A stretch of DNA of 39,151 nt from an uncultured Clostridia bacterium (GTDB lineage Bacteria; Bacillota; Clostridia; Saccharofermentanales; Saccharofermentanaceae). The notes beneath the pieces are model-generated. The model was not told the origin of the DNA, did not search any database, and saw only the letters and a program-made list of their open reading frames with translations. The first letter of the stretch is position 1. Every line of letters starts with the position of its first letter. The translations under genes and the position numbers were made by a program. Where the stretch lies: contig CAMZBB010000015.1 of NCBI GenBank assembly GCA_947304405.1, forward strand, positions 1 to 39,151, given 5' to 3'. Of the stretch, positions 23,133 through 30,873 are shown piece after piece.

Positions 23133-24131
23133 ATGATTGCAGTACTTAAGAACACGGCCACAAAAGAACAGATATCGAGCCTTATTTCATGGTTCGAAAA
23201 CAAAGGACTTAAAGTCAACGAATCGAAGGGTGAGTATTGCACGGTCTTAGGCCTTATCGGAGATACGTCAACGATCGACATCAATCTGCTTCAGGGTCTG
23301 GACATCATCGAAAGCGTTACCAGAGTATCCGAGACATTTAAGAAGGCTAACAGAAAATTCCATCCGGAAGACACGGTAGTCGATGTCGCAGGAGTTAAGA
23401 TCGGCGGAGGAAATTTCGCGGTTATCGCAGGTCCGTGCTCCGTTGAGAACGAAGAACAGATCATGAGTGCCGCAAGAGCCGTCAAGGCGGCAGGCGCGAC
23501 GATCCTTCGCGGCGGCGCATTCAAGCCAAGGACTTCACCTTACGATTTCCAGGGACTTCACGAGGAAGGCATCAGGCTCCTGCTTGAAGCCAAGAAGGAG
23601 ACAGGTCTTCCCATCTGTTCCGAGATCATGAGCCCTGAGCAGATCCCGGTTTTCGAGGATGTCGATTTCCTTCAGGTTGGCGCACGCAACATGCAGAATT
23701 TCGACCTTCTCAAGGCACTGGGCAAGACCGGAAAACCGATCCTCTTAAAACGCGGTCTCTCTGCTACGATCAAGGAGCTCCTGATGAGCGCCGAGTACAT
23801 CATGAGCGAGGGCAATCCCAACGTAATTCTTTGCGAGAGAGGCATCAGGACATACGAGACATACACGAGAAACACTTTCGATGTAAGCGCTATATCAGTC
23901 CTGAAGCAGATTACGCACCTTCCTGTCGTGGGAGATCCTTCGCACGCTACGGGAAAGGCTAATCTCATCAAACCGATGTCCATGGCAGCGGTGGTATCCG
24001 GTGCGGATGCACTCGAGATCGAAGTGCACTGCAACCCTGAAAAGGCGCTCTCAGATGCAGCCCAGCAGCTTACTCCGGCCCAGTTTACCGAGGTCATGGA
24101 AGCGATCGGCAAGGCAAGAAGTATTCTGTGA
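23133..24131 (+). CDS. aroF: 3-deoxy-7-phosphoheptulonate (DAHP) synthase, type I-beta
   Basis: This enzyme condenses phosphoenolpyruvate and erythrose-4-phosphate, the first committed step of the shikimate pathway. The 332 residues include an N-terminal ferredoxin-like domain (about 1-70), used for feedback inhibition by aromatic amino acids in the Thermotoga enzyme. The barrel follows, with the metal and PEP motifs [27 protein letters not shown], and GDPSHATG. I start at ATG 23133 after AAGGAG; the longer reading frame starts inside the terminator. It is the first structural gene after the Phe/Tyr leader and is followed by another intrinsic terminator. Confidence 0.95.
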   Translation: MIAVLKNTATKEQISSLISWFENKGLKVNESKGEYCTVLGLIGDTSTIDINLLQGLDIIESVTRVSETFKKANRKFHPEDTVVDVAGVKIGGGNFAVIAGPCSVENEEQIMSAARAVKAAGATILRGGAFKPRTSPYDFQGLHEEGIRLLLEAKKETGLPICSEIMSPEQIPVFEDVDFLQVGARNMQNFDLLKALGKTGKPILLKRGLSATIKELLMSAEYIMSEGNPNVILCERGIRTYETYTRNTFDVSAISVLKQITHLPVVGDPSHATGKANLIKPMSMAAVVSGADALEIEVHCNPEKALSDAAQQLTPAQFTEVMEAIGKARSIL

Positions 24132-24137
24132 TCAAGA

Positions 24138-24164
24138 GACGCTGTTATTTACAGCGTCTTTTTT
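24138..24164 (+). terminator. Intrinsic terminator between the DAHP synthase gene and tyrA
   Basis: GACGCTG (24138-24144) pairs with CAGCGTC (24152-24158) around TTATTTA, followed by six T. It lies 7 bases after the aroF stop and 28 bases before tyrA; no second promoter is evident between them, so it may be leaky. Confidence 0.85.
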
Positions 24165-24191
24165 CATATCGAAAAAGGAAGTGTGATTGAA

Positions 24192-25034
24192 ATGGATATA
24201 ACAGTCGGTGTAGTTGGATTAGGTCTGATCGGTGCGTCTTTTGCTAAGGCCTACAAGGAGAACTCCGGATCGGTCGTTTACGGATGGAACCGTACTAAGA
24301 CCGTAACCCAGATGGCTCAGATGCAGGGCATCATTGACGGCGAACTGACTGATGAGAATCTCGGCAAGTGCGATCTCGTTATCCTTTCGCTCTATCCTGA
24401 GGCGACCATTAAATGGATGGAAGAGCATAAGGATCACTTCAACAAAGAAGGCATGGTCATCGATGCCTGCGGCACGAAAAGGCTCGTGTGCGAGAAGGGC
24501 TTCAAGATTGCAGAAGAAGCCGGTTTTCTGTTTGTCGGCTGCCACCCGATGGCTGGCACTAAGTTTTCCGGAATGGCATATGCAAGAGGAGACATGTACA
24601 AGGGCGCTCCGATGGTCGTTGTTCCGCCCGTGTTTGACGACATGTTCCTTCTCGACAGGATAAAGGAGCTCTTGGAACCCTGCGGATTCGGGAGCTTTCA
24701 TCTCGCACATGCGGACGAGCACGATAAGATGATCGCATTCACATCGCAGATGGCGCATCTGGTCTCCAATGCTTACATCAAGAGTCCGTCAGCAAGAAAC
24801 CACAAGGGCTTTTCGGCAGGCTCCTACAAGGATATGACGAGAGTCGCCTGGCTCAACCCCACCATGTGGACGCAGCTTTTCCTGGAGAATAAGGACAATC
24901 TGATCTTTGAGATCGACCACCTTCAGGAAGAACTTGCCAAGTACAGACAGGCGCTGGAAAATGACGATTTTGACGGCCTTAGGGATCTCCTTGAAGAAGG
25001 CAGGCAGATCAAAGAGGAGGTTGACGGAATATGA
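24192..25034 (+). CDS. tyrA: Prephenate dehydrogenase
   Basis: TyrA oxidatively decarboxylates prephenate to 4-hydroxyphenylpyruvate, the tyrosine precursor, using NAD(P)+. The N-terminal Rossmann motif GVVGLGLIGASFAKAY (residues 6-21), GWNRT, and the conserved GCHPMAGTKFSG are visible, together with the helical dimerisation domain. The 280 residues are usual for a monofunctional enzyme. The ATG at 24192 fits AAGGAAG at 24174-24180 better than the in-frame GTG at 24183. The stop overlaps the aroB start as ATGA. Confidence 0.94.
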   Translation: MDITVGVVGLGLIGASFAKAYKENSGSVVYGWNRTKTVTQMAQMQGIIDGELTDENLGKCDLVILSLYPEATIKWMEEHKDHFNKEGMVIDACGTKRLVCEKGFKIAEEAGFLFVGCHPMAGTKFSGMAYARGDMYKGAPMVVVPPVFDDMFLLDRIKELLEPCGFGSFHLAHADEHDKMIAFTSQMAHLVSNAYIKSPSARNHKGFSAGSYKDMTRVAWLNPTMWTQLFLENKDNLIFEIDHLQEELAKYRQALENDDFDGLRDLLEEGRQIKEEVDGI

Positions 25035-26098
25035 GGACAGTCAGTTTTCCCGCGGCTTCAAAAGAATACGATGTAATCATCGGAAACGGCGCGGTCTCGG
25101 TGCTTGGAACAGAAACGAAAAAGCTCTGCCCCGGGGCATTGAAGGCATTGATCGTATCAGAGACTAATGTTGCTCCTTTGTATCTGGATAAGGTCAGGGG
25201 AGAACTCGAAAAAGCCGGAATAGAGGCATTTGATTATGTCTTTGAGGCAGGCGAGAGATCCAAGGGCATTGAAGCCGTTGCCGCGATGTGGAATAAGATG
25301 GCCGAAGCGGGCTTTACCAGGACTGATTTTGTGGTAGGTCTGGGCGGCGGCGTTACGACTGACATGGCAGGTTTTGCGGCGGCGACTTTCCTGCGCGGGA
25401 TAAACGTCATTCAGATCCCTACTTCGCTTTTGGCGATGGTCGATGCTTCGATCGGAGGCAAGACCGGAATAGACATTGCGAAAGGCAAAAATCAGGTCGG
25501 CGCATTCTGGCAGCCGTCAGTAGTTATAGAGGATATTTCTTTTCTAAAGACACTCCCTGACGAAGTGTTCACGGAGGGCATGGGTGAAGTCATAAAGCAT
25601 GCGTTTATAGTCGATCCCGTTTTGTTAGAAAAGCTCGAAAAAGCTAACGGCAACATAAGAGATGACGAGGAGCTTTTGGAAGACATCGTCTCGATGAACG
25701 TTGCGGACAAAGCCTCGGTCGTTAAAGAGGACGAGAACGACAACGGCAGGCGCCAGATACTTAACTACGGGCATACGATCGGACACGTGATCGAGCGTGA
25801 CAGCGGATATACTAAGCCGCACGGGATATGTGTTGCCAAGGGCATGGGGATCATGATAGATGCCTGTGTCAGAGCGGGTTCTCTGGAAGCAGGTGAAGCG
25901 GAGCGGATGAAAGCGGTAATGAAGCTTTATAACCTTCCGGCATCTGATGAGATAACTCCCGAGGAGATCGTCAGCGGTGCGATGAACGACAAGAAGAAGC
26001 GCGGGAATAATATTTCGGTTATACTTGTAAACAAGATCGGCAAAGCCGAAATCAGGAAGATGACACCTGAAGAATTCATGAGGTTTCTTTCCAAATGA
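25031..26098 (+). CDS. aroB: 3-dehydroquinate synthase
   Basis: AroB cyclises DAHP to 3-dehydroquinate with NAD+ and a divalent metal. GLGGGVTTDMAGFAAATFLRG and IPTSLLAMVDASIGGKTGID are diagnostic. The metal ligands fall in EGMGEVIKHAF, NYGHTIGHVIE and KPHG. The 355-residue length is typical. ATGA overlaps both ends (with tyrA and aroA), so translation is coupled. Confidence 0.97.
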   Translation: MRTVSFPAASKEYDVIIGNGAVSVLGTETKKLCPGALKALIVSETNVAPLYLDKVRGELEKAGIEAFDYVFEAGERSKGIEAVAAMWNKMAEAGFTRTDFVVGLGGGVTTDMAGFAAATFLRGINVIQIPTSLLAMVDASIGGKTGIDIAKGKNQVGAFWQPSVVIEDISFLKTLPDEVFTEGMGEVIKHAFIVDPVLLEKLEKANGNIRDDEELLEDIVSMNVADKASVVKEDENDNGRRQILNYGHTIGHVIERDSGYTKPHGICVAKGMGIMIDACVRAGSLEAGEAERMKAVMKLYNLPASDEITPEEIVSGAMNDKKKRGNNISVILVNKIGKAEIRKMTPEEFMRFLSK

Positions 26099-27354
26099 TC
26101 ATAGCCTGTAAGAACCTGATGTTAGATCTCAAGGCGCCGGCATCAAAATCGGCGTATCACAGGGAGCTTATCGTTAACTATGTTTTGGGTGCGAGAGGCG
26201 GATATCTGGACATCAGAAAGGATGACAACGATGACGTCATCGCGACGAAAAGATGCCTTGCTGAGATTTCAGCCGCTTCTGAAACCGGTGATGACGATAT
26301 CATTCTTCCTGCAAACGAGAGTGGTTCCACTTTAAGGTTCATGATACCTTTGGCGCTCGCGCTCAAGGGTTCTCCCGAAAGAAAGATGATCTTCACGACA
26401 AAAGGACGCCTGGTTGAGCGCCCGTTAGATGACCTTGCCGAGTGCCTTGCGCCTTTCGGCGTCACCATCGAAAAGGATATGGAGAAACGCACCGTAACTG
26501 CAAGGGGATTCCTCATGGCAGGCGAATACAAGATAGACGGCAGCGTTTCATCACAGTATATTTCAGGCCTTCTGATGGCGCTTTCCAACTTCAACAAGCC
26601 TTCTAAGATAACCGTTACGGGAGAGATGTCTTCCGTTCATTACATAGAACTGACGGTCTCGGTCTTAAAGAAATACGGGATCGAAGTGACAAGGGAAGGC
26701 AATGTCTTTAACATTCCCGGGCGCGCAGGGGTTGATAATCCGTCCGGAAGATTCACCGTTGAGGGAGACTGGAGCAACGGAGCATTCCTGCTCTGCCTCG
26801 GTTCTCTCATGAAGAACGGCGGTGCCATGATCACCGGACTTGATACGGAATCGGTCCAGGGCGACAGGGCTATAACTGAATTTCTCGAAGGCCTCGGTAT
26901 TGAAGTCGACACTGAAGATGGTGCGGTTTCCGTAATGGGACCTGACGGCGAGCCTCCTGTCGATGAGATAACGGTTGCCTGTAACGACATTCCCGACATC
27001 GTTCCTTACATGGCGGTGACTGGAGCTTTCAAGGCAAAAAAGACAGTACTTACGGGTATCAGGCGCCTTCGCGTGAAGGAGTCCGACAGGGCATCTGCGG
27101 TCTGCGAAATGCTTGCGGCATGCGGGATAAAGACTGAACTTGAAGTGGATTCCATCACGGTCTATGGTGCAGTCAGAAGTGATATTCCTGAAGAGATCCG
27201 ACTTTCTTCTTCGGGTGATCACCGCATGGCGATGGCGGCAGTACTCTGCGCAGCGGGAACGGGAAGAAAGATAGAGATAGACGATATCTCATGCCTTTCA
27301 AAATCCTTCCCGGAATTCATTACGATAGTAGAGAATGGGATGAAGATCTTATGA
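26095..27354 (+). CDS. aroA: 3-phosphoshikimate 1-carboxyvinyltransferase (EPSP synthase)
   Basis: AroA joins PEP to shikimate-3-phosphate. Key segments are LKAPASKSAYHRELI near the N terminus, NESGSTLRFMIPLAL, GDWSNGAFLLC, RLRVKESDRASAV and GDHRMAMAAVLC, all in the expected order. The protein is 419 residues, normal size. It starts and ends with ATGA overlaps to aroB and aroC. The NESGSTLRF segment has Ser in place of the Ala seen in many class I enzymes, which is worth noting for inhibitor sensitivity but not decisive. Confidence 0.95.
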   Translation: MIIACKNLMLDLKAPASKSAYHRELIVNYVLGARGGYLDIRKDDNDDVIATKRCLAEISAASETGDDDIILPANESGSTLRFMIPLALALKGSPERKMIFTTKGRLVERPLDDLAECLAPFGVTIEKDMEKRTVTARGFLMAGEYKIDGSVSSQYISGLLMALSNFNKPSKITVTGEMSSVHYIELTVSVLKKYGIEVTREGNVFNIPGRAGVDNPSGRFTVEGDWSNGAFLLCLGSLMKNGGAMITGLDTESVQGDRAITEFLEGLGIEVDTEDGAVSVMGPDGEPPVDEITVACNDIPDIVPYMAVTGAFKAKKTVLTGIRRLRVKESDRASAVCEMLAACGIKTELEVDSITVYGAVRSDIPEEIRLSSSGDHRMAMAAVLCAAGTGRKIEIDDISCLSKSFPEFITIVENGMKIL

Positions 27355-28448
27355 GCATGGACAGCACATACCAAGGCAGCAAATTAAAACTCATGATCTA
27401 CGGCCAGTCTCACAGCGAGACGATCGGCGTATATATCAAGGGCCTGCCTGAAGACGTTACTCCCGATGAGGAGTTCATAAAGGAATTCATGGCGAGGAGG
27501 GCTCCCGGGAAGAATGCATGGTCAACGCCTCGAAAAGAAGCCGACGAGGTGCATTTCGATTCCAAGGACGGCATGCTCCACGGCTATATCTTCAATACAA
27601 ACACGAAGCCCAAGGATTACGCTTCGATAATGAACTGTCCGAGGCCTTCGCACGCCGACTATACTGCAGGCATCTTGTATGGCGATGAAGCGGCATCTTC
27701 CGGCGGAGGGATCTTTTCGGGCAGGATGACGGCGCCCATTTGCATTGCGGGTGCGATCGCGCTTACGGAACTTAAGAAGATGGGCGTTGAGATCCATGCG
27801 CATCTGAAGTCTGTTTTCGATGTTTATGACGATTCGTATTTCGATCACGGGCCGAGGGATGAGAAGTTCCTTGAAGATCTTGCTATATGTGCGAAAAAGG
27901 ATTTTCCCGCGATCTCTGATGAAGCAGCGGAGAAGATGAAGGCGAGGATAGAAGAGGCACGTATGGACTGCGATTCTGTCGGAGGCGTCATCGAGTGCGT
28001 GATCAGCGGGCTCCCGGCAGGCATCGGAGGCCCGATCTTTGACGGCATCGAAGGAAAGATCTCGCAGATAATCTTTGCGATCCCCGCGGTCAAGGCCATT
28101 GAATTTGGAGCGGGTTATGACAGCACAGTCCTCAAGGGCTCAGAGAATAATGACGCGTTCTGCTTTGATGAGGGCGGCACGGTCAGGCTCAAGACTAACC
28201 GCTGCGGAGGGATCCTTGGCGGCATAAGCGTCGGAGAAGCTGCGCCTGTTGTATTCGATTGTGCGCTCAAGCCGACGCCGTCCATCTCCAAGACGCAGGA
28301 AACCGTTGATCTTGCGGCAAAAAAGAATACTACCATCAGCATCGAAGGCAGGCATGATCCGTGCGTTGCGCCTCGTGCCGTACCTGTAGTTGAGGCGGCT
28401 GCGGCCATCGCGCTTTATGACATGATACTTTCCAGACCGCTAAATTGA
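27351..28448 (+). CDS. aroC: Chorismate synthase
   Basis: AroC makes chorismate from EPSP with reduced FMN. Visible family segments are IYGQSHSETIG, MARRAPGKNAWSTPRKEADEV, PRPSHADYTAG, SSGGGIFSGRMTAP and KPTPSISKTQETVD, ending with GRHDPCVAPRAVPVVEA. I start at ATG 27351, which overlaps the aroA stop as ATGA; the longer frame beginning 60 bases earlier lies inside aroA. The 365-residue length is normal. It is the last gene before the accessory island and is followed by a bidirectional terminator. Confidence 0.95.
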   Translation: MSMDSTYQGSKLKLMIYGQSHSETIGVYIKGLPEDVTPDEEFIKEFMARRAPGKNAWSTPRKEADEVHFDSKDGMLHGYIFNTNTKPKDYASIMNCPRPSHADYTAGILYGDEAASSGGGIFSGRMTAPICIAGAIALTELKKMGVEIHAHLKSVFDVYDDSYFDHGPRDEKFLEDLAICAKKDFPAISDEAAEKMKARIEEARMDCDSVGGVIECVISGLPAGIGGPIFDGIEGKISQIIFAIPAVKAIEFGAGYDSTVLKGSENNDAFCFDEGGTVRLKTNRCGGILGGISVGEAAPVVFDCALKPTPSISKTQETVDLAAKKNTTISIEGRHDPCVAPRAVPVVEAAAAIALYDMILSRPLN

Positions 28449-28480
28449 TCATTTAATAAGATAATTGGATCTATATGATT

Positions 28481-28510
28481 AAAGCCTAGGACACTTTCCT
28501 AGGCTTTTTA
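28481..28510. terminator. Bidirectional terminator after aroC
   Basis: AAAGCCTAGGA (28481-28491) and TCCTAGGCTTT (28497-28507) form an 11-bp stem flanked by A and T runs, so it serves both aroC and the converging island operon. Confidence 0.88.
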
Positions 28511-28528
28511 AATCAACATATCTGAAAG

Positions 28529-28741
28529 TTACACATCTGCATAAGCTTCATTTATATCTTCATAGATTTTGTTCCCTTCATCCAACATTTTTTGAATTAT
28601 TGCTTTCTCGAGCTCGTCATTTGAGATGGATAAGACCATTTGTCTTTTCTTATTTACTATGCCATATCCATATTCGGTGTTAACAAGAACATATTCATCT
28701 TTTTCTGTAGTCCAGATATAGCTGTATTCGTTAATATCCAT
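28529..28741 (-). CDS. Small unknown protein of the island operon
   Basis: The 70-residue acidic product begins MDINEYSYIW and has no signal peptide, membrane segment or known motif. The C-terminal half (SNDELEKAIIQKMLDEGNKI) looks helical. It is the last gene of the minus-strand operon, 12 bases after the JAMM gene, ending near the bidirectional terminator. A small gene next to a possible effector can be an immunity or antitoxin gene, but nothing in the sequence proves it. Confidence 0.6.
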   Translation of the reverse strand: MDINEYSYIWTTEKDEYVLVNTEYGYGIVNKKRQMVLSISNDELEKAIIQKMLDEGNKIYEDINEAYADV

Positions 28742-28753
28742 AATGTTACGCTT

Positions 28754-29218
28754 TTATCCTTTCCTTGAAAATTTAACTGGATTTTTACCTAATGGTAGTA
28801 TTGTTGAGGTGTTTTGTGGAGAACCAACCTGCCTTATAAGTGCCATTAACTTCAAATCTTTTTCGCTTGGACGCATAGAACCGTTTGGATGAGTGTGGTT
28901 TATCAGTATTGTATTACGATTAACAGGAATGTGCACAGTGTCTACCGTTCCTGAATATATCATATACTTTCCGCCTCTGCCGTTCTTCCCGGGCCCTCTC
29001 TCGTATACTTGAGCAAATTCAATTCCATATTCATTTGTTAAAAACCGCATTTGCTCATCAGTAAGTCGTTTCTTGATCTGAACACCTTTTAAACCAGGCA
29101 ACTTACTAAAATCAATGTTTTTTTCTCCGTTAGGCATGTATCGTACAAAAACATCTTCCCCTAATGCAACTATATAACCTCTTGTATCTTTAAATAATCC
29201 ACTGTTTCCTTTGCTCAT
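28754..29218 (-). CDS. JAMM/JAB-type metalloprotease-like protein
   Basis: I start at ATG 29218, which overlaps the DUF4417 stop as ATGA; the longer frame is inside that gene. The 154-residue product begins MSKGNSGLFKDTRGY. Its C-terminal half holds a complete JAMM signature: His108-x-His110 followed by ten residues and Asp121, with Ser118 three residues before it (HTHPNG...PSEKDL). Upstream glutamates (Glu66 or Glu73) could supply the catalytic residue. JAMM enzymes cut isopeptide bonds or peptide-linked modifications, and related domains occur in RadC and toxin tips. The substrate is unknown. Its size and setting suggest a mobile-element protein. Confidence 0.75.
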   Translation of the reverse strand: MSKGNSGLFKDTRGYIVALGEDVFVRYMPNGEKNIDFSKLPGLKGVQIKKRLTDEQMRFLTNEYGIEFAQVYERGPGKNGRGGKYMIYSGTVDTVHIPVNRNTILINHTHPNGSMRPSEKDLKLMALIRQVGSPQNTSTILPLGKNPVKFSRKG

Positions 29219-29943
29219 GTTCTTTTCTCCCAATATCTTGCTGTATGACTGGGATATTCGATGACCTTGATGCCCATATCCTTGGCTTTGCCGAAACATG
29301 AATACTTAGCTGATCCATAGACGATTATTGTGTGGGGATGAAGCCTTCTTATCATCTCGAAGAATCCCTGTTCAAATCTTTCACGGTCAAGAAGTTTTCT
29401 GGGGCTACCACCGACTGTTCCGATTGCTATAACACTGTTTTGGGGAATCGAATCAAAACAATAATCATATGTTTCTTCTGTCCCCCAACGGCAGTTGTTA
29501 ATAACTTCTAAACCTTGGCATCCGATCCAATAACCAAATGTCCTCATCCTGTATGTGTTGTATGATTTGATGGGATACGGAAAATCTTGGTATGTTGAGA
29601 AGTCCGGCGTAATGATTCCGGTAAAATGCTTGAGCATCTGCAGAGCTTTTTCTGGAAATAACCATATACTGCTTTTGACACCATCAAATTTGTAATCATC
29701 AATGTAGAAACAAACAAATGCGTCTATCTTGAATTCTCTATTCCTGGCATACTCTTTCTTGAAAATAGCCTTTGCCTCGTCCCATGTTATTATTCTTTTG
29801 GGATTAGTAGTTAATATGGTCGGACAATAAGGAATATCTTTATTTGAAAATACAGCTCCTTTACACATAAATGCGTTCCATATGTCTTTACAGCCAACTC
29901 TTGTTTTTGCTTTCAATACTGTATTCATTTTTCGAGCACACAT
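29215..29943 (-). CDS. DUF4417-family protein
   Basis: The 242-residue product matches DUF4417, a family of unknown function common in phages and mobile elements. Visible segments are FYIDDYKFDGV, PDFSTYQDFP, the Tyr/Arg-rich YNTYRMRTFGYWIG, YDYCFDSIPQNSVIAIGTVGG, and GFFEMIRRLHPHTIIVYG. There are several cysteines, but no clear catalytic motif. An AAAGGAGGC ribosome site precedes the ATG. It is the first gene of the island operon, divergent from the XRE regulator, with palindromic sites in between that probably control it. Confidence 0.85.
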   Translation of the reverse strand: MCARKMNTVLKAKTRVGCKDIWNAFMCKGAVFSNKDIPYCPTILTTNPKRIITWDEAKAIFKKEYARNREFKIDAFVCFYIDDYKFDGVKSSIWLFPEKALQMLKHFTGIITPDFSTYQDFPYPIKSYNTYRMRTFGYWIGCQGLEVINNCRWGTEETYDYCFDSIPQNSVIAIGTVGGSPRKLLDRERFEQGFFEMIRRLHPHTIIVYGSAKYSCFGKAKDMGIKVIEYPSHTARYWEKRT

Positions 29944-30035
29944 TTTTTATGCCTCCTTTAAGTTTTCTTGGCATAAAGGTAAACCGAGTGAAAATGAATA
30001 ATCCAACACTTATTTGGCAACATTTTATGCATATC

Positions 30036-30052
30036 GGAATTGGTGTAATTCC
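30036..30052. promoter_or_regulatory. Inverted repeat, probable XRE operator 1
   Basis: GGAATT-GGTGT-AATTCC has perfect 6-bp arms. It shares the GGAAT/ATTCC half-site with the second operator 36 bases away and lies over the likely promoter of the DUF4417 operon. Confidence 0.6.
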
Positions 30053-30087
30053 TTGAAAAATGGGGGAAAGCGGTGATAGAATATTTA

Positions 30088-30103
30088 TATTCCAATTGGA
30101 ATA
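30088..30103. promoter_or_regulatory. Perfect palindrome, probable XRE operator 2
   Basis: TATTCCAATTGGAATA is a perfect 16-bp palindrome about 100 bases before the regulator gene. A further TATTCC half-site lies at 30130-30135. The repeated half-sites suit autoregulation by the neighbouring HTH protein. Confidence 0.65.
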
Positions 30104-30199
30104 ATATTTAGTTATATATCGATGAAAACTATTCCGATGTGACTAATAATATTGTGTTTTGAATGCAAAATTACAAAAATGAGTATTGGAGGGATAAAT

Positions 30200-30757
30200 A
30201 TGAATAAAAACGAAGATTTTGATGTAACGAAAGAACGGATTAAAGAGCTTAAAGGAGATGATTCTCAAGAGATTTTTGCTAAGAAAATCAATATGACTCA
30301 GTCTAATGTAAGCAAGCTGTTAGGTGGAACGCCACCTTCTGCAAGTACACTAATTGCTATTTCAAGAGCATACGATGTTTCTGTTGATTGGTTACTAGGT
30401 TTATCAGACCGAAAAAGCAAGAAAAACTTTCCGTCCTTAGACAATATAACTTATGCTGATGCATTGGCTGTATTCGACAGGCTCATAGAAATGGATTCGA
30501 TATTTGCAAACGCAAATGGTGATCCTTCCATGTTCCGAATGCGTGATGGTGTTCTAAACTATTTATTGACTGCTCGTTTAACTGTTGAAAATGTAGATAT
30601 AGAAACTCGCAAATATTGGTACAAGACAATGGCCGAACAATTTGCAGAGTATAAGCTATTAAAATGGAAGACAGTATGCGAGGAAGTGTTTGATGAATTA
30701 GTTCCAAATAAACCGGAAGCAACAGATATCGTTAAATTTCTTAATGTGTTAAAGTAG
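30200..30757 (+). CDS. XRE-family helix-turn-helix regulator
   Basis: The 185-residue protein has an N-terminal XRE-type HTH (about residues 10-65): QEIFAKKINMTQSNVSKLLGG is the recognition region and SVDWLLGLSD the typical closing segment. About 110 helical residues follow and may sense a signal or form the dimer. I use ATG 30200, right after TGGAGGG, over an upstream ATG. It is divergent from the DUF4417 operon across palindromic sites, so it probably represses that operon and itself. Codon use is AT-rich like the island genes. Confidence 0.88.
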   Translation: MNKNEDFDVTKERIKELKGDDSQEIFAKKINMTQSNVSKLLGGTPPSASTLIAISRAYDVSVDWLLGLSDRKSKKNFPSLDNITYADALAVFDRLIEMDSIFANANGDPSMFRMRDGVLNYLLTARLTVENVDIETRKYWYKTMAEQFAEYKLLKWKTVCEEVFDELVPNKPEATDIVKFLNVLK

Positions 30758-30790
30758 CATTGTTTGGCAACTTCTGCAGCACCAAGAAAG

Positions 30791-30820
30791 AACGCGGCTT
30801 TTATTGAATAGCCGCGTTTG
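30791..30820 (+). terminator. Terminator of the XRE regulator gene
   Basis: AACGCGGCT (30791-30799) pairs with AGCCGCGTT (30810-30818) around a 10-base loop. The T-run is short, so strength is moderate. Confidence 0.65.
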
Positions 30821-30839
30821 GAAATTTATGGATTTGTGA

Positions 30840-30867
30840 TTGACATACTATTATTCTTGGGTATGAT
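30840..30867 (+). promoter_or_regulatory. Promoter-like sequence antisense to the anti-sigma gene
   Basis: TTGACA (30840-30845), 16 bases, TATGAT (30862-30867). The predicted start near 30874 falls on the last codon of the anti-sigma gene, and no rightward gene follows, so transcription would be antisense. Confidence 0.45.
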
Positions 30868-30873
30868 CTCAAA

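Larger units (their letters stand above)
28511..30790. mobile_element. AT-rich accessory island inside the aro locus
   Basis: Four genes (a small unknown, a JAMM protein, a DUF4417 protein and a divergent XRE regulator) sit between aroC and the rest of the aro genes. The stretch is visibly AT-richer, with A/T-ending codons, and DUF4417 is typical of phages and mobile elements. No integrase or flanking repeat is visible, so the boundaries are approximate and the transfer is inferred. Confidence 0.5.

Noticed and set aside
28441..30830. Direct repeats or att sites flanking the island
   Set aside because: I found no convincing matching pair near either boundary and no integrase gene.
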